Notes under the pieces: model-generated
Told to the model about the DNA's origin: nothing
Database searches by the model: none
The model's input: the letters and a program-made list of their open reading frames with translations, nothing else
Program-made: the position numbers and the translations under genes
Origin: Archilochus colubris
Taxonomy: Eukaryota; Chordata; Aves; Apodiformes; Trochilidae
Length of the DNA stretch: 64,000 nt
Direction of reading: 5' to 3'
Assembly (NCBI GenBank): GCA_023079485.1
Contig: CM041107.1
Span: forward strand, 6,344,657 to 6,408,656
Shown here: positions 21,705 through 36,700 of the stretch, one piece after another
Layout: each line of letters starts with the position of its first letter
Position numbering within the stretch: the first letter of the stretch is position 1

Positions 21705-24639
21705 AAGCTCTTGGCTAGTTACTAATTTTATTACAAATGGCTGAGTCAGTTGCACAGTTTTGGCCAAAAGAAAAACAGTTCAGGAGAAAGAAAAGGAAGT
21801 AATGACCTCACACTGCTGAGCACCTGCCACTTCATGGCCAGTGTTTGTTCAGTACAGCGCATCCTGACTTGGTTGATCATTTTTGCAGCACTGTTACAAC
21901 TGGCACACACAAAAAATGCTCAGTGCTTTCCCAGCTAAAAGCAGCTTTATATTTATAGTGTGCATTTAAAGAAACTGAGGAATAAAGCAAGAGGGGATGC
22001 AGAAAAGATCAGTTCAGATGAGACAGGAAAGTTTGGCATCAGATACATGATTAATACTCAGCCAGGCTCAAGACATGAAGGATTCTCCCAGTTTAAATGA
22101 ACTGAAGAGTTCTGAAGATCCACTTCAGCCAAATGGGACACTTCTCATTTACCAGAGCCAAAACCTGTGTCACTTACACTGCAGCCAGAGGCAGGAAAAC
22201 AGAAAAGGTGAATGCATTTCCCCACCTCAGAACTGCAAAGCTGAGCTGATCACCTGCACACAGCTCACAGCTAAAGAGTAACACTGAGGGCAAATTGTGA
22301 GCTCCCTCCCTTGGGAACCTGCACTTGTGAATTGCATTGAGGGTGGGACCTGCAGCTCCCCTGGGGAAAAAAAGGCAACAGAAGGCTCTGCTTCCCATCA
22401 ACAGCAAAAAAAAAGCACCATGAACTGTTCAGTCCAAGGCAAATCACAACGGGAGCTGTAAAGGCAACATCTGAAAGTACTTCACTGTCTTTTTTTGTAC
22501 TTCCCCCTTGATGCAAGGAGTTGAAATTTCCCAGCCCAGGAAACAGCACCAGCAAACACTGGCAAAGAAAGGATGAAGGGTTGTACCATGTTTCAGGAAG
22601 CCATGGGCCTGACAGTTTTGTGGTTTTGTCTGCCCTCCCCAACATGATTCAAGTTAATGCATCCCTGCAGTGCTGTATCACAGACCTGACCATGTTCCAG
22701 ATCAACTCTGCTGTATCAGGAGTATTTCCCTGATTAAAAGTTCATTGCCAGCAATGAATGCACGAAGACCACCAGTGCCAAATGTTTTTAAATACTACTG
22801 AAAAAAAAACCTGAACGTGTTGTATCTGTGCTCCTCCCTCCCCCATTAAAAAAGACTGCATAAAGCCAAACAGACCTATTCTGTGCATAGCTCAAAAACC
22901 AAGAGAGCCTCCAAAAATCTAATTTCTTCATGTTATCCACCTAATTTCACCAGTAAGAAAGGCTGTTGAGGGAGCAGAATGGCAGGAGAAAGCAACTCAG
23001 CTGTCAGTGTCCAAGATACACTCAGGCCAGTGAGTTAGGAAGGAAGTGGGCACCTGGATCCTTACCAACACATCAAATCCCAACCCAAATTTGCTTTTTC
23101 TCTCCCAGATGGTGCTAACTGTAGAAAATCTAGGTGCATGTGCTGTGTGGAGCTCTCCTCCAGAAAGAAACAGAATCTACACAAATAAACAAGACAGAAC
23201 AACTGAGGAAATAAAAGAACAGGATTTCATAATGAAAATTATAAAACCATAACTTAAGAAAGCCCAAAGCTGACAGTGTTCAAGCTATTGCTTTAAGAAT
23301 GCCTGGAAAATTTAATGACTCTTTTCTCTTCAGTGAAGACACATCTGAAAAAAGAAAAGCAGGAATTACTGACAGTGAAGAGCAACAGGCTGGAACCACA
23401 CAGCACCCCCAAGTCTGAGTTTTACATGCACACCCCAGACAAACTGAAACACAGGACCTGACACCACTGCTCTTCCAGTACAAAAAATGTCCCTTAGTTT
23501 CACAGGGGACATGAGTTTCACCATGGGAACATGAGCAGTGCACTGCACCCCTGGGAAAGCAGCTCCTTGGCCCATTGGGAGTAAAAAAGTAAAATCGTCA
23601 TTATGTTGCAGCTATGAAGAGCTGAGCTGAGCTGTACTCCAGCAGGCCACTCAGCTGACAGGGGACATGCCACACATGCCAATGTCACTACAGTTCATTT
23701 GAGGACAGCCTCCAACCCACTGAGTATCAACTCAGCACCCAGCCTGGTCACACCAGGGAGCTCACTGGTTACTGTCAGTGAGCCAAAGGTTCAGAATGTA
23801 TTTTGGAGGATAAAAATTTAGTGTTCTTCAGCTTTTTGTTTATTGCTGTATTAGATGTGGAACCACCCAACACCAGAAATCCCACCTCCCTTCAGTGCTG
23901 CAGAGGCCCAGTCCTGTGCTAGACTCTGGTTAACCCTCATTTTCACTCTGCAGTTAATTTTAGATGTGTTGGTTATATGAAGGAGGAAGGGGGAAGAGAT
24001 GGACATCCTTGGACCACTGGCGTGCAGCAACACGCTCTGCTCTCACTTGTGTGTGCACACAAATGCTGCTTCACTTCTCCAAAACCACTGCACAGAACCA
24101 GCTGGAACCACGGGGAAAAAGCATTCAGTCTCCTGCTGCACACAGGGAACCAATTTTTGCTGGGGAAGTTTGAATGCCAGGCTCTAGTGACTGGATTACA
24201 TACATCCAGTTTTCCCATCCATGGAACATCTGCAGCAGCTGTTACAATTCTGAGCTCAACCCCACTGGTTTGACAGAGAATTCTGCCATCCCAGGAGATG
24301 GGGGAAAACGGCCATTTCACAAATGTTTTTTGGCAAAGGTGAGAGAATGGTGCCAACATTTCTAGACCCAGTAACCCCTTGCTCAGCACTGCCTCCATTC
24401 CCAGCAATGTGTGCTTTGTTTCTTCATTTGAACTCAAACTCCCACCTGTATTTTCACACTTCTATTCTGTGGCCATTTGCTAAAGAAGCACCCACCCACA
24501 TCTGTTAAACAGATCCCTCAGCACTTCCCATGGTGTGCCAGTTTTCTACCAACTGATGTGAAACATTCCAGAAGGAAAGACTTGGCAAAGAAATGTTTCC
24601 ATAAAAAAAGAGGTGGAGGTCATTAGAAGTTACCAGGAA
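21705..24639 (-). other. CTPS1: CTPS1 3' UTR
   Basis: If the signal at 21727 is used, the 3' UTR is about 2.9 kb; the signal at 23839 would give about 0.8 kb. No other gene is visible here on either strand. Confidence 0.6.
21727..21732 (-). terminator. Polyadenylation signal of CTPS1
   Basis: TTTATT on the plus strand reads AATAAA for CTPS1. A GT-rich stretch (GCTTGCTGTGTTATGG on the minus strand, 21693-21708) follows at the expected distance. An alternative proximal signal is at 23839-23844. Confidence 0.55.
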
Positions 24640-24724
24640 TCAGTCATGATTTACTGATGGAAACTTCAGCTCTGTTATCTCCAAGTCAGGTGAGCTGCTG
24701 CCACTTCTGTCACTGTATGTGTCC
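24640..24724 (-). CDS. CTPS1: CTPS1 exon 17, C-terminal tail and stop
   Basis: Residues 564-591: [18 protein letters not shown] through FPSVNHD and TGA (24642-24640). This is the regulatory phospho-tail. The acceptor on the minus strand is TTCTGCAG. Confidence 0.95.
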
Positions 24725-27700
24725 CTGCAGAATACAGAAAAGAAATTGTTTTAGGAGGCACAAGTGCTTTCCAAACCTGGTTTTGCATCAGGAATCAGCA
24801 CAGCTAGTGGTAAGTACTGCTGGGGTTAAAAAGCAAAGCACACCAAGTTCCTAGTGTAGCTGTCCCTTTGGAAATAAGATTGAGTCATCATCAGTTTTAA
24901 GGTTTGTGAATTAAAGTGATTACACATAGAACAGGAATTTTACAAGGCAAAGTAATTCTGAATGAAATTAATTAAGCAGGAAGCAGAAGTCTGGTTAAAC
25001 ACCCATAAGCCATTCTCTTCCAGAGTGTTCCCAGTAACAGAAAATTGCCTTTAACTCATTAAACTGCTTTTTCAGAAACACAAAATAATTCAGATGGGAA
25101 GGGAACCTGAGAACAGCAACACCAGTGGCACAGCCATCAGATCAGCACCACTGCTCAGGGCTCCCCCAGCCACATTCTGAACTTTTCCAGAGGGAAACTG
25201 CACAGCAACCAGCACAGAACTGGATCAAATTGTGGAAAATATCCTCATAGCCAATTGGAACCTCTTGTTTCAGTTTATGTCCATTGTTTCTCATTCCCCA
25301 ACAGGCACTTCTGTAAGGAATCTGTGTTCACCTTGCTCATGTTTTTGGAGGTGCTGGCAGGCTGCTCTCAGGTCCCCCATATCTTCCCTTCTCCAGGCAG
25401 AACAAGTCCAGCTCCTCCAGCCTCTCCTCACTGGCACTGGACTGAAAGCCTCCTGAGTCTCCACTGAACTCTCCCCAGTTTATCAATGTTTTCCTTTACT
25501 CCAAAACACAGAATATCCCAGATGTGGTCTGACAAATGTCCAGTATAATCGCTCATCTCCATCTACTGGCTGTGCTGATACTCACACAGCCCTGAAGCTG
25601 CTCATCCTCTGCTGCCAGCACACACTCCTGGTTCCTGCTCAGTTTCCTGTTCCTGAATTTTCTCTGTGCTGCAGCCCATCAGCAGAGCTGCTCAGTCCCC
25701 AGCCTGAGGGGGGATTCTAACTGCAAGGGCTCTCCAGACACAGGACTCTATCTGTCCTCATTAAACCTTATCAGGTTCCTGCTGGCCCACTCTCCAGCCC
25801 CATCCTATCCTCAGGTGGATGATCTGTTCCTCCCAGTTTGGTCTCACCTGCAAACCTCATGAAGTTCAGTGATGAGACTTAGCTGAAAATGTGGTAGGAG
25901 TTACAAAGGTACTGGAAAAAAGGAAAGTACAGGCTGGGCTGCAACTGCCAGCAAGTTACTTACAGTGTATGCTAAACATGAAGCAATTTGTAACCACACT
26001 CACAAGACTCCAACAGCAGATTTACTAACTTGGGATGCTGCAATTAAGAGGAAACTTTGGCTCCTCTGCTCTAAGAAGCCATCTCAAACTCTGTGCAAAA
26101 GCAGGAAATTAAAATATCCCTCAACACTTGAAGCATTGAAATGAGGCATCTTCAACACAAACTCTTCAGAGCAGATCAGTGAGAGCACAACTGACAGCTG
26201 CTCTCCAGACATCAGCACAGGAATTCCTGTGGTGCAGCTGCATTGAAGCTCAACCCAGAAAGGCCAATACTCTCCTTTTTGTTTGATAGTTTAATATGTT
26301 CAGTGCCATTGCTCTTTTGCATTTAGTTTGGGGACTCTTGCTTAATGCACTTTAGCACTCCAGCTACACAACTGAACCCTCCCTATTCACTGTAAGGAGG
26401 AAAATAGGTCAGTCATTGTCACAGTGTTATTTGTTGCATATTGCCAGGTCTGCTGAGCAGAACTGCAGGGTGTTAGGGAGCAGCAGAAGGAAATAAACAT
26501 AGCATTAAGTCTACCCAAAACAGTAGCTGCTTTGCAAAATGAGACAAAAGAAAGCCTAAGTTGGCAGGAAAAAACCCCAACAAATTAAAAAAAGCAGTGA
26601 CCACCAGAGCCCATTCTTAAACCAGCAAGAGGAACAAATTCTTTAAGGACCAACCAGTCCCTCAGAGCAGGCCCAGCTCAGTTTCCCCAAACTGACCAAC
26701 AACAGGAGACTGCAGTACTGTACCTGCAGTCAGGACCTCACTGTGGGACAGGGGCTGTGCACTGCAGTCAATCTTAAAAGACAAGAGGTTTCAAAGAAAG
26801 AGCAGAACAGAAGGTGCTGCAAATACCCCACAGCTACCCTGCAGCAACTCTGTGCCAAAAGAATTCTTCAGTATACCCTGCAGGAAGAAGCACTGCCCTG
26901 TGAAAGGTCCAGCTGGTGTCTTCCTTCAGCCTACCTGGGTGAGAGTCTGCAGCCCTTTTGTAGGTAATGTGTGAGTCTTCCTGCAGATGCTAAGAGGAGG
27001 CCAAAGTATGGGGGAGATGGCTTAATTGGTCTAGAAAGGAATTCAGGGTGATACTGAACCCCAACGAAGAAAGGATGCTCTAAGAGAAAGAAAAAGAAAA
27101 CATTAAGGTCAAGTCTCTTAAGTCTGTGGCTGAGCTGCAGCTGAAAGCACTGATCATGGTGTTGTTTCTGTCCTGCCTTTCATCACAAATGAACAGGCAA
27201 CATGCAATTCTTTTTGTGTAATTTTACAGATGGACTAATTCTTAGAGAGCCTGGTCTGGTCCCACACAAAACCCTCCTCAAATAGCCTCTGAACAAATAG
27301 CCTTCCCTTGTAAATATCTACACCCACAAACTAGTTGCTGAAGTACTCACCTTCCAACTCGACCACTTCCATTCGTTCTCCCTCCTCATCCTGGCCTACA
27401 AACTTCAAACCTTGCTCTTCAAAATACTTTTTCAATTCTGGATTGACCTAGAAGACCAGAAGCAAGAACATCCATGATATCTGGTGTTTGGATTACACAG
27501 AAAAAAGAAAAAAAAAAAAGCTCAAAATTTACAGAAGCATTTTTACCTCAAATCTGTGTCTGTGCCTCTCTTCCAAGAAATCATGATCCCCATACAGCTT
27601 CCCTACACCAAAAAGCAGACAGTTCTTAAAGCCCAACAGCTCACATAATTCCAACTCCTAACAAGTACATATGAGCAGCATCCATCAGAATCTGCAGCTT

Positions 27701-30700
27701 CAGGAGGGGACCAAGTTCAGTGGTCACCATTTCACTACCAGAACAAAGTCTGCAAACACCAAATTATTCCAGAACATTCCCAGGTCTCACTGCCCCATAC
27801 CTGTCATACAGACACATCATGCTCAGGAAATACTTCCAAAAGAGGTAAAAAAATGCCTTACTCATGATTGAATTCTTGGTTTGGAAGAGTGTTCTTCTCT
27901 TGCCAAGCCTCATGGTGCCACCCATTTGCCCAGGATTATGTTCTGGCATGTCTATAACCTGCAAAAAGCATTCAGAGAGGGAAGGGACAATGAGAGAGGA
28001 GTAACAGTCCCAGGCAGACTGGGATTAAAGGGGGAAAAAACCCAAGATTCATACACCAAACAAGCAAACTGCCCCAAGGAAGGCTGTCTTGACAAGGCAG
28101 ATGAACAGAATTAGGTTAGTTAGGTAAGTTATTAGTTAGATGAGTTATTCTGGTACAGGTGGTAGGAACATATGGGTGGTTTACAGGTATTCAGGAAGGT
28201 TTAGCATTGGAAGTGGCCTTTGTCAAAGCCCAGAGATCCCACACACTAACACTGTTCTGTTTACTGAACTAAAAATGTTACACAAGCAAGCAAGCAACCT
28301 CACAGAAACAAAATCCCCAATTCAGAACCACTTCAGCTTTGATAAATGACTTCATGAGGTGTTTCATCAGTGTTTCAACCTGTGAGAAGCAGCTGCCATA
28401 CAGCTGATTAGGCAAAGACATTTTCTGTTCAATGAGTAAAGGATGGAAGAGACTTAAAAGATGGACTAATCCAAGCTGTTAACTCTACCAACAGACCTGG
28501 GCAGAGCAGCGTAGCACAGTAAGGGTATCACAAGTCACCAGAAACTCACCACAGGATGAGAAGTTTTGGGGTCAAATTCCATCGAGTTGGCATCTGCAAT
28601 GTTATGTCCATCAGTTAAAAACAAGCAGTTAGTTCCTTACCCCATGACAGCATCTCCCCCAGGCACAAAGATTTCTCTCTCCCACACTGCTGGCAAGCAG
28701 CAACCTCAGCTCTGCTGAGCCCCTCATCTGCCCAGTGCTCCCAGTTTGTGCTCCCAGTGCTGCCTGGAGGCTGCAACCTTAGGGCAACCAGTGATGAAAT
28801 GGGGGGGATCATTCAGGAATAACAAACATTCAGCCTACACTACTTTAAATAAAGCCAGGGAGCAGGAAGGAAGCAGAAGTACTCTGGGAAACAAATTTTC
28901 CCCTACCTGCACTGCTAGTGAGACCTAAAAGGTCTCCTCAGGCTGAGAAACTAAATTCAGCTCTCTGGAAAGGGAGTTTCAGCAAGAGGGACTCATCAGT
29001 TCAAGCAGTGGAGCCCAGAAAGCAATTGAACTCACTGGAGTCAGTACATTACCTTTTAGGCTGAATTTTTTTTTTAACTATTTTTTAGTCATTCCCACTG
29101 GCTGTAAGAGGAATTTAGGATGTACACCACACACAGGGACATCTCCACTGAGCTGTTTCATTCAAGAACTGAGCCTCACACTAAGCAATAGGAAGTTTTC
29201 CTTCATTATAAAGACACTTTACTCCCCTGATTTAAATAGGATTAAAAATGTTTTTTTTTTCCTTTGAATTATCAAAGAAGATGGGGAATTTTACAGAGCT
29301 AAAAAACCAATTAGATCTACATCTCAGTGAAAAATAAAAAGTTACAGGTATTTTTACAATTACAAGTATTCCTCAAGCAATCAAAGAAAAAACCAAAACC
29401 CAGGAAGGGTGCAATTACCTTGCCAACCAAGAACACTGCGTGCAAATTCCACAACTGCCAACTGCATTCCCAAACAAACTCCTGCAGAGGGCAGAAAACA
29501 GAGCAAGTCAGGACAAGGACCACTGAGCCTGTACTGCACACACCTTCACAAAGCAGGCCTGAATTGGAGGAAAACCTGGGGGAGGCAAATCTTTAACCAG
29601 GCTTTAGAAGAGTGTTCACTGTGTAGAGTAGTTCTGACAAGTTTTACTCCACATGTCCCTCCCTGTCTGCTCTGCTCACACATTTCCAGTCTCTTGCTCT
29701 GTTTTGTTTAAACGCAGACACATATTTCCCTGTGCCAAGATCACCACAGTCTCCTCTGAAACTCCCTGAGACTCCAACCCCCTCATTACAGAGATTCCAT
29801 GTCATCACATCCCAGCCAACTCCAACCACTTCAGAGCTAACTGCAGATGATGGATGCATTACCCAGTTAAGTGGAGCACAGATCACTGCTTTCCTCAGTC
29901 AATTATCTTCAAAATCCTGCATTCTAGATGCTAATGAAAACAGTAAAGCTCTTGCTGCAGACCACTTAGGCTGTTACTCAACCTCCTTCTTAATTCTTCT
30001 CAGGGATGAAAGGTGTTTCTCACCTAAGAAGGGTTTTTTCTGTTTTCTTGCCCAGGAAATAGCTTGAATTTTGCCTTCTGTCCCTCGAACACCAAATCCA
30101 CCAGGAACAAGAACTCCACTGCATGAGGATGAAAAGATTCCATTAACCTAAGGCTCACCAGTGTGGTTCCCCCAGCCACACACCACCACTAGCATGTTAA
30201 GTCTTGGACTTGAAAGACCTCAATCCTGAAAAGGTCTCTCAAATGCCCTATCTGGCAAGGCCTGTCTGCAGCACTGGCTCCTTCCCACTTCACAGGAGCC
30301 ATCATAAAATGCCACAGAATTTTCAGGGAAGCATTTAATAGATTTACCTTCCCACCAAACCCCAATTACAGTGCAGGTTACAACCCTAGAACAGTTCTTT
30401 TTCATGACTTGCATGCTCTACACCAAACACATTTGCAAACCTGCCACCCAGGCAGGCCCATGCTGAGGAGGCCACTGCCAAGGTGTCCCAACCACAGGCA
30501 AAGTGACACCAAATTCTGCAAGAGGCTCTCTGCTCTGGTGCCACCCAAAACCTGCTTCCCTGAGCCAGCAAGCCCTCCCCTACTTGTTCTTGTGTTCTGG
30601 GCTAACTCTTAGCACTACTCAGCATCCTAATGTTTCTTTCCCTCTTACACTTCCTTCCTAAAGAACTTTTTACCACAGTTGCACTTTCCATCCTCTCTTT

Positions 30701-33700
30701 GGCTGTAAAAGAGATCAGCCCTTTCCCCTTATTTTCTTTACCCTGTTTACCCACTAAGTCTGTGCAGATCCTCCTCTGCATAACCATCTCCTCTGCTGCT
30801 GCCTTTCACAAACTCTCACTTAATTTAACAATTCCCCATTTTACAGCCTCTTCCACATATCACTAAGAGGTACATAAGGCACTGTCCCACTGTGCTTGTA
30901 GAGTACATAAACAGTCTCCAGTGAGGGTCTAAATTCTGAAACTGTCAAGAGCAGCAAGTTTATCAGGTATATTCCAAAGAAATAGCCAGAAAAGTCTTAC
31001 TCAGCACCACAGAGCTTCTGCCACGCTTCATGGTACCGGACAGGTTCTTCCTGCAGAGTATCAGGCTCCAAGTCAGCTGAGTCAATGTACTGGGAAGAAA
31101 TAAAAAAAATAAAAAAGGATGATGAGATGCTGATACAAGTGTACAGAGTCACCTTAATTCTCCTTAAATTAAAATATCTCCATTCCTCCTGGATAGCTCT
31201 GGATTTGTTTCCTAGTGGATATTTGCTCATGTCTTTTTCTGGGTTGATTTCCTGTCTCCTAGTCAACAGAACTGCTTGACCTCACCATCCTACTACCAAT
31301 GCACAAACAGAAGTTGTGTCTTTTCTGTCCTCCCCTCTCTGCAGTGCTGCTGTGACATTCAGCATAATAATGTGACATCCACAGGACCCAGACTCATTAA
31401 ATGTGAAGTCTTAAAGGAGGACACCACATGGGAACCCATGGCTATGCAGACAGAAACCACACATGAAGAAAGAACTGAAACACCATCTCACCAACTACAA
31501 TTTAATCTTCAAGAGGGACTGAAGAACAAGTAGGAGATGGTGAAACACAGGCTGTGTAATGAGAGGATGCTGGGAGCATATGGAAAAAACTGCAACTTTT
31601 CCAGTTTCTCATCTCCAGTATTCCAGTACCTCTGAACTTCTGAATGCTCTGGCAGTCTTAACCCCTCTCCCCTCCCTGCCCTTTTTTTTTTTTTTTATCT
31701 TTAACCATAAAATCTCCATGCACAGGACTCACAGAACCCAATCTCCTGAACCATGCAAATGTCAGGAACTGCCCATACATGCATGAGCAGGATTTACCCT
31801 TCACCAGTCTTATTGTTTTCCTTCTTTTCTGCTCTACCAACTTTTTAAGTTGAAATGTAACCCAAACATAGAACAGTACTGTTAGAGCAAGCCCCCATGA
31901 CTCATTAGCATCATGAAACCACCAGCCATATAAAAAATAGATCTAAATGGAAGTAAAATTCCTGACCATAGGTACATACTTCATCTCTTCAGATCAGCCA
32001 GCTACAACCAGAACCCTTAAAAGCAGCTGTGCAGCCACACCAGCACTAAAAACTTAATAAGGCCTGAGGCAGAAACATCATACAACTTGAGTACCACAAG
32101 GATAACAGCAGAAACCCTAAAAAAAGATCACTTCCAGCAATGGTCAGAGAAAATAAAAGCAAAGAGCCCTCTCTTCAAATGTTTCTACATCTCCATCACG
32201 AAGAAACATACAACACTGGGCACTTAGGAGTTCTCATCACTGCAGAAACTTTTGTTTATCCTACAGGATGAAAGGCTGTTTTTTGTTGAAGCTGTTTTAT
32301 GCCCCACATGTTTTGATGTTGTAATCCAAGGACAATTTAAAGTTCTCTGTCTGAATCAACTCCCCCTTACTGTCTGTGGGTTTGTGAAATGAAGCTGGGT
32401 GGCAGTGTAGGTGGAAGGGGAAAATTTTTACACACAAGCACCCAGCTCTACCTTTATATCAAGTTTGTGGTTGATGGCCAGTGCAGAATGCTCCAGTGCT
32501 TTAATGACAGAGGCATAGGAATCTGAAAACTTGGTGTATTTGCCAACAAGTGCAATGGAACATGTTTCAAGGAGACGGTCATACCTAAACAAAAGCAAAA
32601 CACCAGAGTTATTTCATCATCATCAGGAAATGGCACATTCTGTTCAGCTTTTCAAGTAACAAACAGCTGGGCCCTTGAAACTCTGTCCAACCAGAGATGA
32701 TGACTCTGGAAGAGGTGACCTTTTAAAATAATTATGACTTAAAACATCAAAGAAAAGAAGAAAAAAAGAAGAATGACAAGAAGCAGTTGCAGAAAGTCCT
32801 GTGTAAAATCAACTCATCTCTCCTTATGCTGAAAAGCCATTCTGAGTAATTCCAAGCTGTCTTTTCTGGAAGCAGTATTAGGTTCAAGGGCTGCAGTGAA
32901 TTATGAGGAGCTCTGCCCATGTTTACACTGCACAGCACCTTCCCACAGTGCTTCTGACTGAGTTCACCTCAACACCTAGAAATATTAAAAGGACTTTTTA
33001 GAGTCCTAAAGTTGTACTGCCTACACTCACTCCTCAGCACCTGGCAGACAGGATTTACACAGCTTCCTCAGCTACAGCTAAGTGATTGTTTTACTTTTAT
33101 ATCATAAGTGGTAAGTACTTTTCACTAAACTGCTTACCCAGGGCTGTCCCCATCAACAGGAAATGTTACTGAATTATATGTAAATATAAAGGGAATCTCT
33201 AGATTTTGAAAATTAGGTTCTTACAAGGGCAAACATAAAGACTCAATTCATTATGGTCCTTTAAGCCTGGAGTCAGTTCCCCACACAAATCCCCCCAGTG
33301 TCCCAGGAGTCTCAGAACAGCTACAAAAAGAGGTCTTTTGCTTCTTGAAAACATAATCAAAAGGTAAACTTTTACTGACACACCTAATGACTCCCATATA
33401 TGGCTACCAAAAGATTACAACACTTTGCAATGTCACCATTTTTTCTGTATAAAAAGGGAGGGCAGAGTTGCCCACCTTTTTAATTACTTGAAACTAGTTC
33501 TGAGTACACTACCAGCACAAGCTAAGGAATTCAGTAACATCCCACAGGCTTCTCATATGGAGAGATTTTTTTTCCCAGTTTAGTACCTAGGAAAAAGAAT
33601 GCATTTTTGTAGGAAAAATGAGAAAAAAAAGAACTTGATTGCAAAAGAACATATGAGGAACATGAAGTAGCACTGACCACCCAAAAACTATCAACCAAGA

Positions 33701-36700
33701 AGAAAAAACTAATCCAGTCTTAACTCCAAGGATGCCCAGCAGTGCATTTCACCTGTCAGCCATTTCCTTCCACTTCATGAGCATCCTCCTGGGCTGCCTC
33801 TCAATGGGAAGGTCAAGCCTGTGTCTGAAGTAGTCAACAACTCCTTGCTCCTCTAGCAGCAGAGGAACCCGGTAGATGGAGGAGACATCATGAACACAGA
33901 TTACCTGTTCACACAACAGCAGTGTCATTAAAACAGTGCTTATGCAATTATTTTCAAACAGATACTCAGAGAGCTTCTATCTCGAGCAGACACCCGTATA
34001 AACACTTGAATTTCCAGGAAATAACATTTGTTGAGTAACATAACATATGAATAGCTTAGCACTGGTTTCACATACATGAAAAGATCAACCTTGAAGGGTT
34101 AGAGCAGTAAGAAGCAGCTGGATAAAAGCAGATAGATAGATGAGCAGTAAGAAAATCAGCTGCCATGTAAGTTAAGTGCATAGCAAAGGTTAAAGAACAC
34201 TTCAAAAACACTTCTGTGATACTGCCTTCCTGGTAAGTATCACAGCTTGAAACTACACTTAACTTATAACTTGAAATCACAGTTAAACTGCCCACAAGCC
34301 CAGCTTCCCTGCTGCCCACCACTGTCATTCTTAACCAGGGCTCCCAGTTCCATTAAAGTCCATATAAAATTTGTGATCTAATACAGCAATAAATTTACAG
34401 AGCATCCTTCATCAAATTTAGAATTAAACACCTACAAGCAAAGAATTCTTAGGTCAGTATTTATGTCAGTGGTTTGAGTTCACTGAAATGGGCCAGCAGA
34501 GAGGCAGAAAGCTGGCTCTGGACAACTGTCCATCAAGGATGAGACTGTTCTTCAAGGATCAAAAATATACTGCCAAACCCATATTTAAATCCTTGTTTCT
34601 CCTGACTGAAGTGAAAGCAGAGTTCAACACTGCACCAGCAAAATCCCCAAGGCTGAAAATTCACCTCCTCTGTGGTCATTACAATTTACTTATCAATTAG
34701 TGTGCAGCTGCAGTCAGAGAAACAGCTATGTGAAACTGCACTGAACTCCCTGGAGAATGACTGACAAAAGCCAATGTATTTTCAATTCCTGGCCAACAAG
34801 AGGTAGATATTGAACTGTTAAGACAACAAAATTATTGTCAGCTAATTCTGAATGTAAAACTTCAATCAGCAAGACTTAAGTTTGATTTCATCGTATAAGA
34901 AATTAATAAAAATTACCTGACAGAGTCAAAAAACCAGAATTTTTCAAGGTCCAGGTGGATGGGAAAAGGGTAACTTTTAGCCTACAGACTAGGTGATTAT
35001 TTTCCAAGGTCCACCTCAGAGTGCAATGCAGAGTATTCTCAGTATAAAAAGAATCATGCTCACATGGAATTTTTGCATATCACATAACATTCAAGTGAAG
35101 CAATGCTTCTCTCAAACACCATTTCTATGTCTCTGTGCAATCTCCAGCAGAAGAAAAATACTGTGAGAAGAGCAGTGTATGAATTACACTCATGTTACCC
35201 TTTAAATCTAATTTTAGGCAACTACTTTTTAGCCTCTAAGTACTGGAAAACCTCATTCCTCTGTATTCAAAGAAGGAATGTGGAAGGATAACCAAGTCAA
35301 AATCAGCTATTCAGAAAATACCTTGGATTCCAGAGAATTCCCTAAGCCTATGCTAACTACCTTGTAAGAAAACTTGGCTGCTGGCATAAAAAGGAATATT
35401 TTTGTAATATTGTAGTATTTTGTAATATTGTAAATGTGTAAGGAATGTAGGTAAGACAAAGCAGCAAATGAACTACGCAGCTAACAAAAGACACAGAACA
35501 CAAAATGCTACACTCAAATAAAACTACAGTCACCATTTGACAAACAGCTAGGACAGAACATTTATTGCAAACAAGTGCAGACTGCAATCTTTACCTGTTC
35601 TGGTTCAACATGACAGAACATGGAAATCTTTTCTTTTACTGAGGTATCCAGTGGAGTGGAGCACCTGCAAACAATCTAACAGAACAGCAACATCAAGGTA
35701 GTGAAGCAGAACAGAAGTCCTGAGACATTCATACAACAAACCCCCAAAAAAGCTCTCTTCTTTCAGCCTCTGTGCCTTGGGGAACAAACCCAGCTCCATA
35801 ATTATGTTTATTAGTAATATACAAGAACCCTCCACCTAAGCATTATTTAATTAGCTTTTAAATTCAAAGCCACAGAGCAAAACTTACCAGATCTGGTGAG
35901 AGACCAAGACCTCTGAGCTCACGAACACTGTTTTGGGTGGGTTTAGTCTTCTGCTCTCCTGTAGAGCTTGGCTGGCCAAAGAGCAGAAGATGGTGTATCA
36001 AATTATGATGATACCTAGCAATGACTCATCAGGCTAATTGGGACCCTCCACCCCAAAAATCCTGTAAAAACTTTGACCTAGTGCTTAAAGAATTCACGCA
36101 GATAAAATAAATACCCCTGTACATACCATTTTTACCTCAAGGACTGAAAGCAACTAGCAGAAACTAGCAGTTCAAGTCTGTATAGTAAGTAGGTATATAT
36201 TAAAGAGAGAAGGAAGAAGACAGTCACTGCTCCCTCCAAATAACTATTTTTTAATTTTTTTTTTCCCCCTCTGACCACTTGGGCTGGACAGAAAAGGAAA
36301 GAGAGAGAGAGAGGAAAACAAAGATTGATCTGCACTCCAGTTAAAGTTGCTCTGTCACATCCAGCTCCAAGCCAAGGAACTCTGCTCTCCAGCAGTGTTA
36401 ACATAACCAATGGAAGAACTTTCTCACCAGTAACTCCTGCAGTCAAAATTTTTTGTTTGGTTAAGACTAAGTTGCCTCCAAAACCAGAGCATCTGATACA
36501 GCTGAGGTTTTATCAAGCTTCATGGCATAAAATACCTTCATATGCTTTTGATATTAACTGGATTTCACCCCATCTCTTTGGCACATAAGGATGTTATTTT
36601 TGTTTTTCTTTGTGATCCCTAATAACTGTTATCCTTCATGGCACTTTTTCTTCATTGAATCTCTGAACCAAGGGCAACTGACACTGAGCTTGGTAGAGCT

